NCBI GenBank assembly: GCA_946615525.1
Contig: CAMOHW010000011.1
Span: 1 to 11,770 of the forward strand
Origin: an uncultured Clostridia bacterium
Lineage (GTDB): Bacteria > Bacillota > Clostridia > Oscillospirales > CAG-272
Length of the DNA: 11,770 nucleotides
Direction of reading: 5' to 3'
Shown: positions 1 to 6,268 of the stretch, in pieces
Layout: each line of letters opens with the position of its first letter
Position numbering within the stretch: the first letter of the stretch is position 1
The notes under the pieces: generated by a model
Database searches by the model: none
Told to the model about the DNA's origin: nothing
The model's input: the letters and a program-made list of their open reading frames with translations, nothing else
Made by a program: the position numbers and the translations under genes

Positions 1-4
1 ACCC

Positions 5-61
5 TTTTTGAAAAAAGCGGTTCTCCCCCTCTCGCGCTCTCCCCCATTCCAAAAAACTTTG
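5..61. repeat. Dispersed two-block repeat, copy A
   Basis: Two blocks, 5-19 (tttttgaaaaaagcg) and 49-61 (ccaaaaaactttg), recur exactly as reverse complements at 10960-10974 and 10945-10957. Here the blocks are separated by a 29-base C/T-rich stretch (20-48), whereas in the other copy only 2 bases separate them. The first block is part of a small palindrome of T and A runs that starts at the window edge and may be cut off. The copy lies just beyond the terminator of the transporter operon. No gene is seen in bases 1-124. Confidence 0.55.
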
Positions 62-110
62 AAAAAAAAGAAGGGCAGGAACCTCTTTGAAGAAAAGGTT
101 TCTGCCCTTC
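62..110 (-). terminator. Strong intrinsic terminator of the transporter operon
   Basis: On the minus strand a 9-bp stem is formed by 102-110 with 70-78 (GAAGGGCAG and its complement). It continues after one mismatch with five more pairs (96-100 with 80-84) and is followed at once by eight U (62-69). It lies 15 bases after the stop codon of the last permease gene and closes the operon. Confidence 0.9.
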
Positions 111-124
111 TAAAATCAGAAAAG

Positions 125-1108
125 TTACCGTTCCTCCCGGAAGTAGGAAAGTCCGAGAGATGCCGGCGGTTGATTTTCGCGCTTTTTGCGAATGCTGGTG
201 ATGACAAGCACCAGAACGGTGATGACATAGGGGAGCAGTTTGAGCAGCTCTTTTATCAGCGATGCATACGGGTTGTTTTGGCTTGAGATTTGCAAAGAAC
301 TGGCAACAATATAAAGGCCACCGAAAAGAATCGAGCCGAAGATGCTCACATGGGGCTTCCAGAGCGTGAAAATAACCAATGCAATGGCAAGCCAACCGAA
401 GGCTTCAATGGTGGAGGCGTTTTCCCAACTGCCTTTTACAAAGTCCATTGTATAAAAGAGTCCGCCAAAGCCGGCAACGGCACTGCCAATCAGGATGGCG
501 CCGTATTTATAGCCGGTTACGTTGATGCCGTCGGCATCGGCGGCGGCGGGGTTTTCACCAACGGCACGCAGGTGGAGTCCCACGCGGGTGCGTTTGAGCA
601 CGATGGTGAACACCACGGCAAGAGCGATGGCAAAATAGACGAAGAATCCGTGTGAAAAGAGCACGCGCAAAAATCCGTTTGCGTTGGGGTCGTTCACAAA
701 TCCGCGGGAAATTGTTACCCCTGCGGGATCAAAGCGATCTCTGGATACGTAAACGCCCATCAAAAACTCGGCAAGCCCGACACCGAAGGTGGTAATGGCA
801 AGACCGGTGATGTTTTGGTTACAACGCCAAGTGACGGTCAAAAGCCCGTAAATAGCGCCGGTTGCAACCGAACAGACGATGGAAAACAGCACCGAGATCA
901 GGATCAATAAAAACCAGGATGGTTTTTCAGGGTTTGCCAATCCGTTCATATAAATCTCAATTCCAATGCAACCGCCGGCGGTGCCCATGCACATAATGCC
1001 GGGAATGCCAAGATTGAGGTGACCGGATTTTTCCATTAACATTTCGCCAAGGCAACCATAAAGCAAAACGGTTCCAATCGAAATGGCGCCAATCAAAAAT
1101 GAAGTCAT
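125..1108 (-). CDS. BMP-type nucleoside ABC transporter, second permease
   Basis: This 327-residue integral membrane protein is one of two permease subunits of an importer in the BMP family, whose known members carry nucleosides (for example B. subtilis NupNOPQ). It is built almost wholly of hydrophobic segments. It shows the family hallmark near the N terminus, EKSGHLNLGIPG at residues 26-37, and the cytoplasmic coupling loop LRAVGENPAAADADGINV near residue 180, which contacts the ATPase. The start is the ATG at 1108; a GGGGGA ribosome site lies upstream and the ATG overlaps the previous gene's stop by 4 bases (ATGA), indicating translational coupling. It is the last gene of the cluster and is followed by a terminator. 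Family assignment is firm. The substrate, probably purine nucleosides, is inferred from the family and from the xpt gene at the head of the cluster. Confidence 0.93.
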   Translation of the reverse strand: MTSFLIGAISIGTVLLYGCLGEMLMEKSGHLNLGIPGIMCMGTAGGCIGIEIYMNGLANPEKPSWFLLILISVLFSIVCSVATGAIYGLLTVTWRCNQNITGLAITTFGVGLAEFLMGVYVSRDRFDPAGVTISRGFVNDPNANGFLRVLFSHGFFVYFAIALAVVFTIVLKRTRVGLHLRAVGENPAAADADGINVTGYKYGAILIGSAVAGFGGLFYTMDFVKGSWENASTIEAFGWLAIALVIFTLWKPHVSIFGSILFGGLYIVASSLQISSQNNPYASLIKELLKLLPYVITVLVLVITSIRKKRENQPPASLGLSYFREER

Positions 1109-2265
1109 TTATTTGTCCCCCTTTGCCTGATTTGCGGTCTCTTTTTCAATGGCTTTTTTTGGCCGCTGTCGTCGCGCCGGACGATTTTATAGTTGATGAA
1201 AAATGCGCAGGCAATGACAAAGAAGTAGATCAATCCGATTACGATTTTGGAGATTGCATTGTTGGTAAACCCAAAATCGGTTTGAACCTGGCTCATTCCG
1301 GTATTGATAAAGGCAATAAAGAAGCAGGTAAGGAACATGAAAAGCGGATTGAACGCCGCCAGCCAGGAGGTCATAATGCCGGTAAAGCCCATGTTGTTGT
1401 GGAGCGTTTTGTCAAGCGGGGCGCTGGTACGCGCGATCAGGAAGAAGCCGATCAATCCGGCAATGGCGCCCGAAAGAATGAGGGTGCGGATAATGACTTT
1501 TTTCACGTCGATGCCAATGTATTTCGCGGTGTTTACGCTCTCGCCGACGACCGAAATTTCATAGCCGTGTTTACTGTATTTCAAATAGACAAACATCAAT
1601 CCGGCAAGTAGGAAGAAAACCAGAATTGTCAGCAACATATTGTTGCCCAATGCCGGCAACACGCCGCCGTTTGGCTTCGGGAAAGCAACGTCTTGTCCAT
1701 GAATCCAATAGGCAAAGAAGCAGAGAACAACGCCTTCTGCAATATAGTTCATCATCAGGGTGAACAGGGTTTCATTGGTATTAAAGATTGCTTTGAAAAT
1801 TGCCGGGATGACCGCCCAGAGAATACCGGCGGCAACGCTGGAAACAAACATGAGAAGCAACAGCACCCATTCCGGCATTTTTCCGCCGAGTTTATAAGCA
1901 AAGGCATAGGAAGCAAGACAACCCATCAGAATTTGGCCGTTTCCGCCCAGATTCCAGAACTTCATTTTGAAGGCGGGAATCAGTGCAACCGAGGCGCCCA
2001 GAAGAAACGCGGTTTCCAAAAGCAAAAGCCAGAACTTGCGCGAGGTTCCGAAGGTGCCCTTGAACAGATATGCAAAAAAGTCGAGCGGATTACCGTCCCC
2101 GAAAATCCAGCAAATCAGAGAGGAAAGAAGCAAACTACCAACCAAAGCAATTGCATAGACGAGAATTTTCTTTTTCAGTGGAAGGGTGCTGCGTTTTACG
2201 ATATGGAAGGGAAGTTCAAACCGCTTTTTTTGTTCGGCGGTGACTTGGTTATCCTTCTGTTCCAT
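1105..2265 (-). CDS. BMP-type nucleoside ABC transporter, first permease
   Basis: This 386-residue membrane protein is the partner permease of the following gene and corresponds to NupP/YufP of B. subtilis. After a charged cytoplasmic N terminus of about 30 residues, the first membrane span is near 33-54. The family signature FWNLGGNGQILMG follows near residues 103-115, and the coupling loop VVGESVNTAKYIGIDVKKV lies in the C-terminal half. The C terminus is strongly basic (KKPLKKRPQIRQR). The ATG at 2265 has a GGGGGAG ribosome site and lies 17 bases inside the 3' end of the ATPase gene; its stop overlaps the next permease start by 4 bases. Such overlaps suggest that subunits of one complex are made in fixed ratio. 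Substrate identity is inferred, not seen. Confidence 0.93.
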   Translation of the reverse strand: MEQKDNQVTAEQKKRFELPFHIVKRSTLPLKKKILVYAIALVGSLLLSSLICWIFGDGNPLDFFAYLFKGTFGTSRKFWLLLLETAFLLGASVALIPAFKMKFWNLGGNGQILMGCLASYAFAYKLGGKMPEWVLLLLMFVSSVAAGILWAVIPAIFKAIFNTNETLFTLMMNYIAEGVVLCFFAYWIHGQDVAFPKPNGGVLPALGNNMLLTILVFFLLAGLMFVYLKYSKHGYEISVVGESVNTAKYIGIDVKKVIIRTLILSGAIAGLIGFFLIARTSAPLDKTLHNNMGFTGIMTSWLAAFNPLFMFLTCFFIAFINTGMSQVQTDFGFTNNAISKIVIGLIYFFVIACAFFINYKIVRRDDSGQKKPLKKRPQIRQRGTNK

Positions 2266-3964
2266 TGTTCTCCCCCTTTCCGGAATCGGTTTTGGTCATC
2301 AAAAGCCCGACCTCCTCTTTGGTAATGGTTCTGGCGTCCACAATACCGGAAACTTTGCCGCCGCAAATGACTAAAATGCGGTCGCAAAGCCCGAGGAGGA
2401 TGTCCAGGTCTTCACCCACGAAGATAACGGCAACACCCTCCTGTTTTTGCTTGTCAAGCAGGTTGTAAATCAAATAGGAAGAGTTGATATCCAGCCCGCG
2501 CACCGGGTATGCCGCCATGAGTACTTTGGGTGCGGCGGAGATTTCGCGTCCCACCAGCACCTTTTGCACATTGCCGCCCGAAAGCCGGCGGACCGGGGTG
2601 TGCAGGTCGGGGGTGACCACTTCCAGGCCGGATACGATTTTTTTCGCCAGGTTCTCCGGCTTTTTGCGGTCCACCAAAATCGAGTTGCCCTTGCGGTAAC
2701 TGCGGAGCATCATGTTGTCAATCAAGTCCATGTTGCCGACAAGTCCCATGCCCAAACGGTCCTCGGGAACAAAGGAGAGGCGAACGCCAAGCTCGCGGAT
2801 CTGGAGCGGTGTTTTGTCGCGCAGGTTCATCACGTCGTCTTCGTTAAAGAGGATCTTGCCGTCATTCACCAGTTGGCAGATCTCTTTTTTCTTCATTCCG
2901 GTAAAGTCTACTGTGCTGCCGTCCTCGTAGTGGAACTTTCCTTCGGCGGCCATTGTAACGACCTGCTTGAACGTTTTGTGATAGAAGGAAACCGGCAGAT
3001 TCTTTTTGGGGCGGTTGAAGATGATCTCTCCGGAGTCCAGCGGTTGCAGACCTGCAATGGCTTCCAGCAGTTCTTTTTGTCCGCTGCCGGCAATACCGGC
3101 AATGCCCAGAATCTCGCCCGAACGGGCGGTAAAGGAAATGTCATCCAAAACCTTGACATTTTCCTGGTTGGTATAATTCAAACCTTTGATGATAAGCCGG
3201 TCGATCGGGTTTTTCACCAGCGTCCGGTCAATGTTGAGGGTAATTTTTTTGCCCACCATCATTTCGGTCAATTTTTGCTCGGTGGTCTTGGAGGTTTGCA
3301 CCGTTCCGATGTGCTCGCCTTTGCGGAGCACGGCAACGCGGTCGGAGATCTCCATGACCTCGTTGAGTTTGTGGGTAATGATGATGATGGACTTGCCGTC
3401 TTCCCGCATGGCACGAAGCACCGCAAACAGTTTTTCGATCTCCTGCGGTGTCAGCACGGCGGTGGGCTCGTCCAGAATGAGAATGTCCGCGCCGCGATAG
3501 AGGACTTTGATGATCTCTACCGTCTGCTTTTCGGAAACCGACATCTCATAGATCTTTTTATCGGGATTTATATGGAAACCGTATCGGTCGCACATTTCGC
3601 CGATCCGTTTTTTGACAGAGTTCAGGTTATATTTGGTGTTGTCTTTTACGCCCAGCACGACATTTTCGGCGGCGGTGAAGACATCGATCAGCTTAAAATG
3701 CTGATGGATCATTCCGATCTTGTATTCAAACGCGGTTTTCGGAGAGTGGATCTGCACTTCCTTGCCGCCAATGAGGATCTTTCCCCCGTCCGGATAGTAA
3801 ATGCCGGCAAGCATATTCATCAGAGTGGTTTTGCCGCATCCGTTTTCTCCCAGAACAGAGAGGATCTCTCCTTTGTAGATCTGCATAGAGACGTTGTTGT
3901 TTGCAACAACGGCGCCAAATGTTTTGGTGATATTTTGAAACTCAACTAAAACTTCTTTTGCCAT
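2249..3964 (-). CDS. BMP-type nucleoside ABC transporter, double ATPase
   Basis: This 571-residue protein with two nucleotide-binding domains is the energy-coupling subunit of the importer (NupO/YufO type). Domain 1 has Walker A GENGCGKT (39-46), a divergent signature MSVSEKQ (141-147), Walker B ILILDEP (161-167) and the H-loop His198. Domain 2 has a degenerate P-loop GIAGSGQKE (290-298), a canonical signature LSGGNVQ (461-467), a Walker B lacking the acidic pair (VLMAAYPVRGLD, 481-492) and no H-loop histidine (FVGED). Only one complete ATP site can therefore form. About 50 residues (318-367) are inserted before the strand GKILFNEDDV. The chosen start is the ATG at 3964, preceded by GGAAG and giving the normal MAKEVLVEFQNITK opening. 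The upstream in-frame ATG at 4024 would add 20 residues unlike the family and would begin inside a hairpin. Confidence 0.95.
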   Translation of the reverse strand: MAKEVLVEFQNITKTFGAVVANNNVSMQIYKGEILSVLGENGCGKTTLMNMLAGIYYPDGGKILIGGKEVQIHSPKTAFEYKIGMIHQHFKLIDVFTAAENVVLGVKDNTKYNLNSVKKRIGEMCDRYGFHINPDKKIYEMSVSEKQTVEIIKVLYRGADILILDEPTAVLTPQEIEKLFAVLRAMREDGKSIIIITHKLNEVMEISDRVAVLRKGEHIGTVQTSKTTEQKLTEMMVGKKITLNIDRTLVKNPIDRLIIKGLNYTNQENVKVLDDISFTARSGEILGIAGIAGSGQKELLEAIAGLQPLDSGEIIFNRPKKNLPVSFYHKTFKQVVTMAAEGKFHYEDGSTVDFTGMKKKEICQLVNDGKILFNEDDVMNLRDKTPLQIRELGVRLSFVPEDRLGMGLVGNMDLIDNMMLRSYRKGNSILVDRKKPENLAKKIVSGLEVVTPDLHTPVRRLSGGNVQKVLVGREISAAPKVLMAAYPVRGLDINSSYLIYNLLDKQKQEGVAVIFVGEDLDILLGLCDRILVICGGKVSGIVDARTITKEEVGLLMTKTDSGKGENNGTEG

Positions 3965-4001
3965 TTGTTTCTTTTTCCTTCCAGTCAAAAGTGGCATAAA
4001 A

Positions 4002-4049
4002 TGACAGGTAGGGTTGCCGCACAAAGGCGGCAGCCCTAAACTCCTGTCA
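4002..4049 (-). terminator. Long intercistronic hairpin between binding protein and ATPase genes
   Basis: Pairing of 4002-4008 with 4043-4049 (TGACAGG/CCTGTCA) and of 4010-4020 with 4027-4037 gives about 18 bp, with one mismatch, a small internal loop and a 6-base apical loop. On the minus strand only UUUUA follows, so termination should be partial. Hairpins in this position commonly protect the binding-protein mRNA or stop a share of transcripts, giving more lipoprotein than ATPase and permease. That role is inferred from position. Confidence 0.7.
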
Positions 4050-4069
4050 AACTTTACTTGGGTTTTTAA

Positions 4070-5323
4070 TTACTTAATGGAGATACCGTCGATGATGATA
4101 TCGAAGTAAGGAGCAGAGCGGAGAGCGCTTTCTGCAAAGTAGGTAATACCACCCTCGGTCTTGATGACGTTGGTTTCGCCGGTATAGGATCCGTCGTCGT
4201 CAACGTCGGCAAGATAAGCGGTCAGGTGTCCGTCAGCATCCATCGTGATGTAAGCGGCCTTGCTGAATTTAGAGGTGTCAGCCTTTGCGCCGGTTACGGT
4301 GAACTTGGAGCAATCGAACACTTTGCGGGTGCCGGCAACGAGTTCAGCTTTTACTTCGTCCAGTTTTGCCTGGGTGTTGGCAGCGGCGGCAGAGCCGAGA
4401 GCGGTGATCTGAACCGAGTCGGTTCCAATGGTACCGGTCCAGTCAGCGTCGATCTTCTTGCCATTCATAGCGCAGTCAATTGCATATTCGAAGTAGGGGA
4501 CCCAGTTGATCTTGGAGGCGATCACAAAGGTGTTTTTGTTGGTAGAACCGTTGTAGGAAACGTTCGGAATTCCCTTTTCATCGCAAGCGGTGGGAGCGCC
4601 CATCGAGTCAGCGTGCTGGGAGATCAGGGTGCAACCGTCTTCGATCAGAGCCAGAGCGGTCTGCTTTTCAGCGGTTTCGTCATACCAGGAGTTGGTGTAC
4701 TTCACTTCCATGGTAGCGTTGGCAACGATCGAGCGAACGCCAAGGAAGAAGGAGGTGTAACCGGAAACAACTTCTGCATAGGGCCAAGCGCCAACGTAGC
4801 CGATTTTCGCTTGAGCGTCGGTGATCACACCGTCATTGTCGGTGTCATAGGTCTCAAGGAGCTTCAGACCAGCGGCAACGCCTGCGAGGTAGCGGCCTTC
4901 ATAAATGGAAGCGAACGCGTTGTGGTAGTTGGCAACGTTTGCGCTGTGTGCCTGCGTACCGGTAGCATGGCAGAACTGAACTTCCGGGAACTCTTGTGCT
5001 GCTTTGAGCATAAAGGGCTCGTGGCCGAAGGAGTCGGCAAACACAATGTCGTAGCCGTCATCTGCAAACTGAGCGGCTTTATCATAGCAAACTTCTTTCT
5101 CGTCAACGTCAACGACGATGGAGTATTGCTTTTTGGACAAGCCTTTGTTTTCGCAAGCGGTCTTGAAAGCGTCGATGAAGTTTTTGTCGTAGGTGGAGTT
5201 GTCACCGTGCAGGCAGATCAACGCAGCCTTGAACTTGCCCTTGCCGGAGCAGGAAGCAAAAACGGCGAGGCAGCCCACGATCATCAGGAGCGCCAGGGAG
5301 AGAGAAAGGATCTTTTTGAACAT
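4070..5323 (-). CDS. BMP-family substrate-binding lipoprotein (nucleoside importer)
   Basis: This 417-residue extracellular binding protein belongs to the BmpA/PnrA/TmpC family, which captures purine nucleosides for import. The N terminus is a lipoprotein signal (MFKK plus a hydrophobic core). Cys25, in VFASC before a Ser/Gly/Lys linker, is the likeliest lipidated residue; Cys18 (MIVGC) also fits a lipobox. The fold begins near residue 31 (FKAALICLHG). Family segments include YDIVFADSFGHEPF (91-104) and NYHNAFASIYEGRYLAGVAAG (132-152). Two acidic DxDxDG loops, at residues 160-171 and 373-384, resemble calcium-binding loops. The length exceeds the roughly 350 residues usual in the family. The start is the ATG at 5323 with a clear AGGAGG site 9 bases upstream. 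No convincing promoter lies in the 137 bases between it and xpt, so readthrough from xpt is likely. Confidence 0.93.
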   Translation of the reverse strand: MFKKILSLSLALLMIVGCLAVFASCSGKGKFKAALICLHGDNSTYDKNFIDAFKTACENKGLSKKQYSIVVDVDEKEVCYDKAAQFADDGYDIVFADSFGHEPFMLKAAQEFPEVQFCHATGTQAHSANVANYHNAFASIYEGRYLAGVAAGLKLLETYDTDNDGVITDAQAKIGYVGAWPYAEVVSGYTSFFLGVRSIVANATMEVKYTNSWYDETAEKQTALALIEDGCTLISQHADSMGAPTACDEKGIPNVSYNGSTNKNTFVIASKINWVPYFEYAIDCAMNGKKIDADWTGTIGTDSVQITALGSAAAANTQAKLDEVKAELVAGTRKVFDCSKFTVTGAKADTSKFSKAAYITMDADGHLTAYLADVDDDGSYTGETNVIKTEGGITYFAESALRSAPYFDIIIDGISIK

Positions 5324-5420
5324 TTTAATGTTCCTCCTAAAAGTAATTTTTTATTTACAGCGGCAGGGGACCGCGGCAAATCAAAATAAATAATAAGGAA
5401 GCCAAACGGGACAAGCCCGC

Positions 5421-5455
5421 GAAAAAGAGAAAGCCGGAGGTTGTGGAGCGGCTCT
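5421..5455 (-). terminator. Possible weak terminator after xpt
   Basis: On the minus strand AGCCG (5453-5449) pairs with CGGCT (5436-5432) around a 12-base loop, extendable by two pairs, and is followed by UUCUCUUUUU (5431-5422). The stem is short, so I read it as a leaky terminator or attenuator between xpt and the lipoprotein gene. A second short hairpin (5360-5363 with 5371-5374) lies in the leader of the lipoprotein gene. Confidence 0.4.
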
Positions 5456-5460
5456 GCTTT

Positions 5461-6033
5461 TCAGCAGAACTCGATTCCCGCCTCCGGGCTCATGGAGGCG
5501 ATGCGAGCCAGGGATTCCACGCGGAATCCTTTCTGGCGCAGTGCGTCCCCGCCTTTTTGGTATGTTTTTTCAATCACGGCGCCGATGCCCACCACCGTGG
5601 CGCCCGCCTGGGCGCAGATTTCGGTCAGCGCAGTCGCGGCGCAGCCGTTTGCCAGGAAGTCATCCAGGATCAGGACGCGCTCGCCCGCCTTCAGGTAGTC
5701 CTTGGAAACAATCAAGGTGTTGTCGTTCCCGTGGGTGTAGGAGTGTGCCGTTGCCGACCAGAAGGCGTCCCCGATGTTGGAGGTTTTGCTCTTCTTGGCA
5801 AAAAGAACAGGGCAGCCGAACTCCACCGCGGCAAGGCAGGCGACTCCTATGCCGCTTGCTTCCACGGTCAGAATCAGACTGACCCCTTCGTTTTGATAGC
5901 GTTTATGGAACTCTTTTCCGATTTCGCAGAGAAATGCCACATCAATGCGGTGGTTGAGGAAGCTATCCACTTTCAGAACATCGCCGGGGTAGATCTTCCC
6001 GTCGCGGCGGATGCGGTCTTCCAGCAGTTTCAT
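5461..6033 (-). CDS. xpt: Xanthine phosphoribosyltransferase
   Basis: This 190-residue cytoplasmic enzyme joins xanthine to PRPP to make XMP, feeding the guanine nucleotide pool. It matches B. subtilis Xpt (194 residues) almost throughout as I remember it: LKVDSFLNHRID at 20-31, the substrate region VEASGIG at 57-63, the PRPP-binding loop VLILDDFLANGCAA at 120-133, and RVESLARI at 171-178. Cys131 stands where the B. subtilis enzyme has Gln. The chosen start is the ATG at 6033, which has GGAGG 9 bases upstream and the family's normal N terminus. The in-frame ATG at 6078 would add 15 residues rich in Phe and Ser with no ribosome site. The gene heads the nucleoside importer cluster, so transport and base salvage are probably co-expressed. 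Confidence 0.95.
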   Translation of the reverse strand: MKLLEDRIRRDGKIYPGDVLKVDSFLNHRIDVAFLCEIGKEFHKRYQNEGVSLILTVEASGIGVACLAAVEFGCPVLFAKKSKTSNIGDAFWSATAHSYTHGNDNTLIVSKDYLKAGERVLILDDFLANGCAATALTEICAQAGATVVGIGAVIEKTYQKGGDALRQKGFRVESLARIASMSPEAGIEFC

Positions 6034-6127
6034 TGGCGGCTTCCTCCTTTCTGAAAAATGAAAAAAAGAAAACGGCATTCAAACGAAACTGCATGGTCTA
6101 TGTAGTCTTGCTTGAATCACCATATTT

Positions 6128-6156
6128 ATTGTATCATAGTTTCCGACAAAAATCAA
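6128..6156 (-). promoter_or_regulatory. Sigma-A promoter of xpt
   Basis: On the minus strand, -35 TTGATT (6156-6151) and -10 TACAAT (6133-6128) are 17 bases apart. Transcription should start near 6121, giving a leader of about 88 nt. A second, poorer pair (TTGACG 6163-6158 with TATGAT 6138-6133, 19-base spacer) overlaps it. Confidence 0.7.
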
Positions 6157-6157
6157 C

Positions 6158-6170
6158 CGTCAAATTGACG
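6158..6170. promoter_or_regulatory. Candidate operator upstream of the xpt -35 box
   Basis: CGTCAA and TTGACG form a perfect 13-base inverted repeat around a single A. It ends 2 bases from the -35 box, and its centre is about 43 bases upstream of the predicted start site. It is not a recognisable PurR box. Binding by a regulator is inferred from symmetry and position only. Confidence 0.4.
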
Positions 6171-6229
6171 AAATGCAAGGCGACTTTTCCTCCATTTTTT
6201 TACATTTTGACAAATGCCTGTCCCAAAGC

Positions 6230-6259
6230 AAAAAGCCGGGGCAAAAACGCCGCCCCGGC
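6230..6259 (-). terminator. Intrinsic terminator of the beta-helix gene
   Basis: On the minus strand GCCGGGGC (6259-6252) pairs perfectly with GCCCCGGC (6242-6235) around a 9-base loop, followed by five U (6234-6230). It lies 10 bases after the stop codon and separates this gene from xpt. Confidence 0.87.
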
Positions 6260-6268
6260 CCGGGAAAA

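Noticed and set aside
2447..3949. 500-codon open frame on the plus strand opposite the ATPase gene
   Set aside because: It is antisense to a gene with all ABC ATPase motifs, and its own translation is His/Gly/Val/Asp-rich with no recognisable domain. It is a codon-bias shadow.
3965..4024. Upstream ATG at 4024 as start of the ATPase gene
   Set aside because: It would add 20 residues unlike the family and would lie in the intercistronic hairpin; GGAAG before the ATG at 3964 fits better.
4226..5389. 387-codon open frame on the plus strand opposite the lipoprotein gene
   Set aside because: It mirrors the lipoprotein gene in an antisense frame and has low-complexity Gly/Val composition.
6034..6124. 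Purine riboswitch before xpt
   Set aside because: ATATGG and GACTAC fragments occur, but only about 18 bases apart. The three-stem junction and the conserved loop sequences cannot be built.
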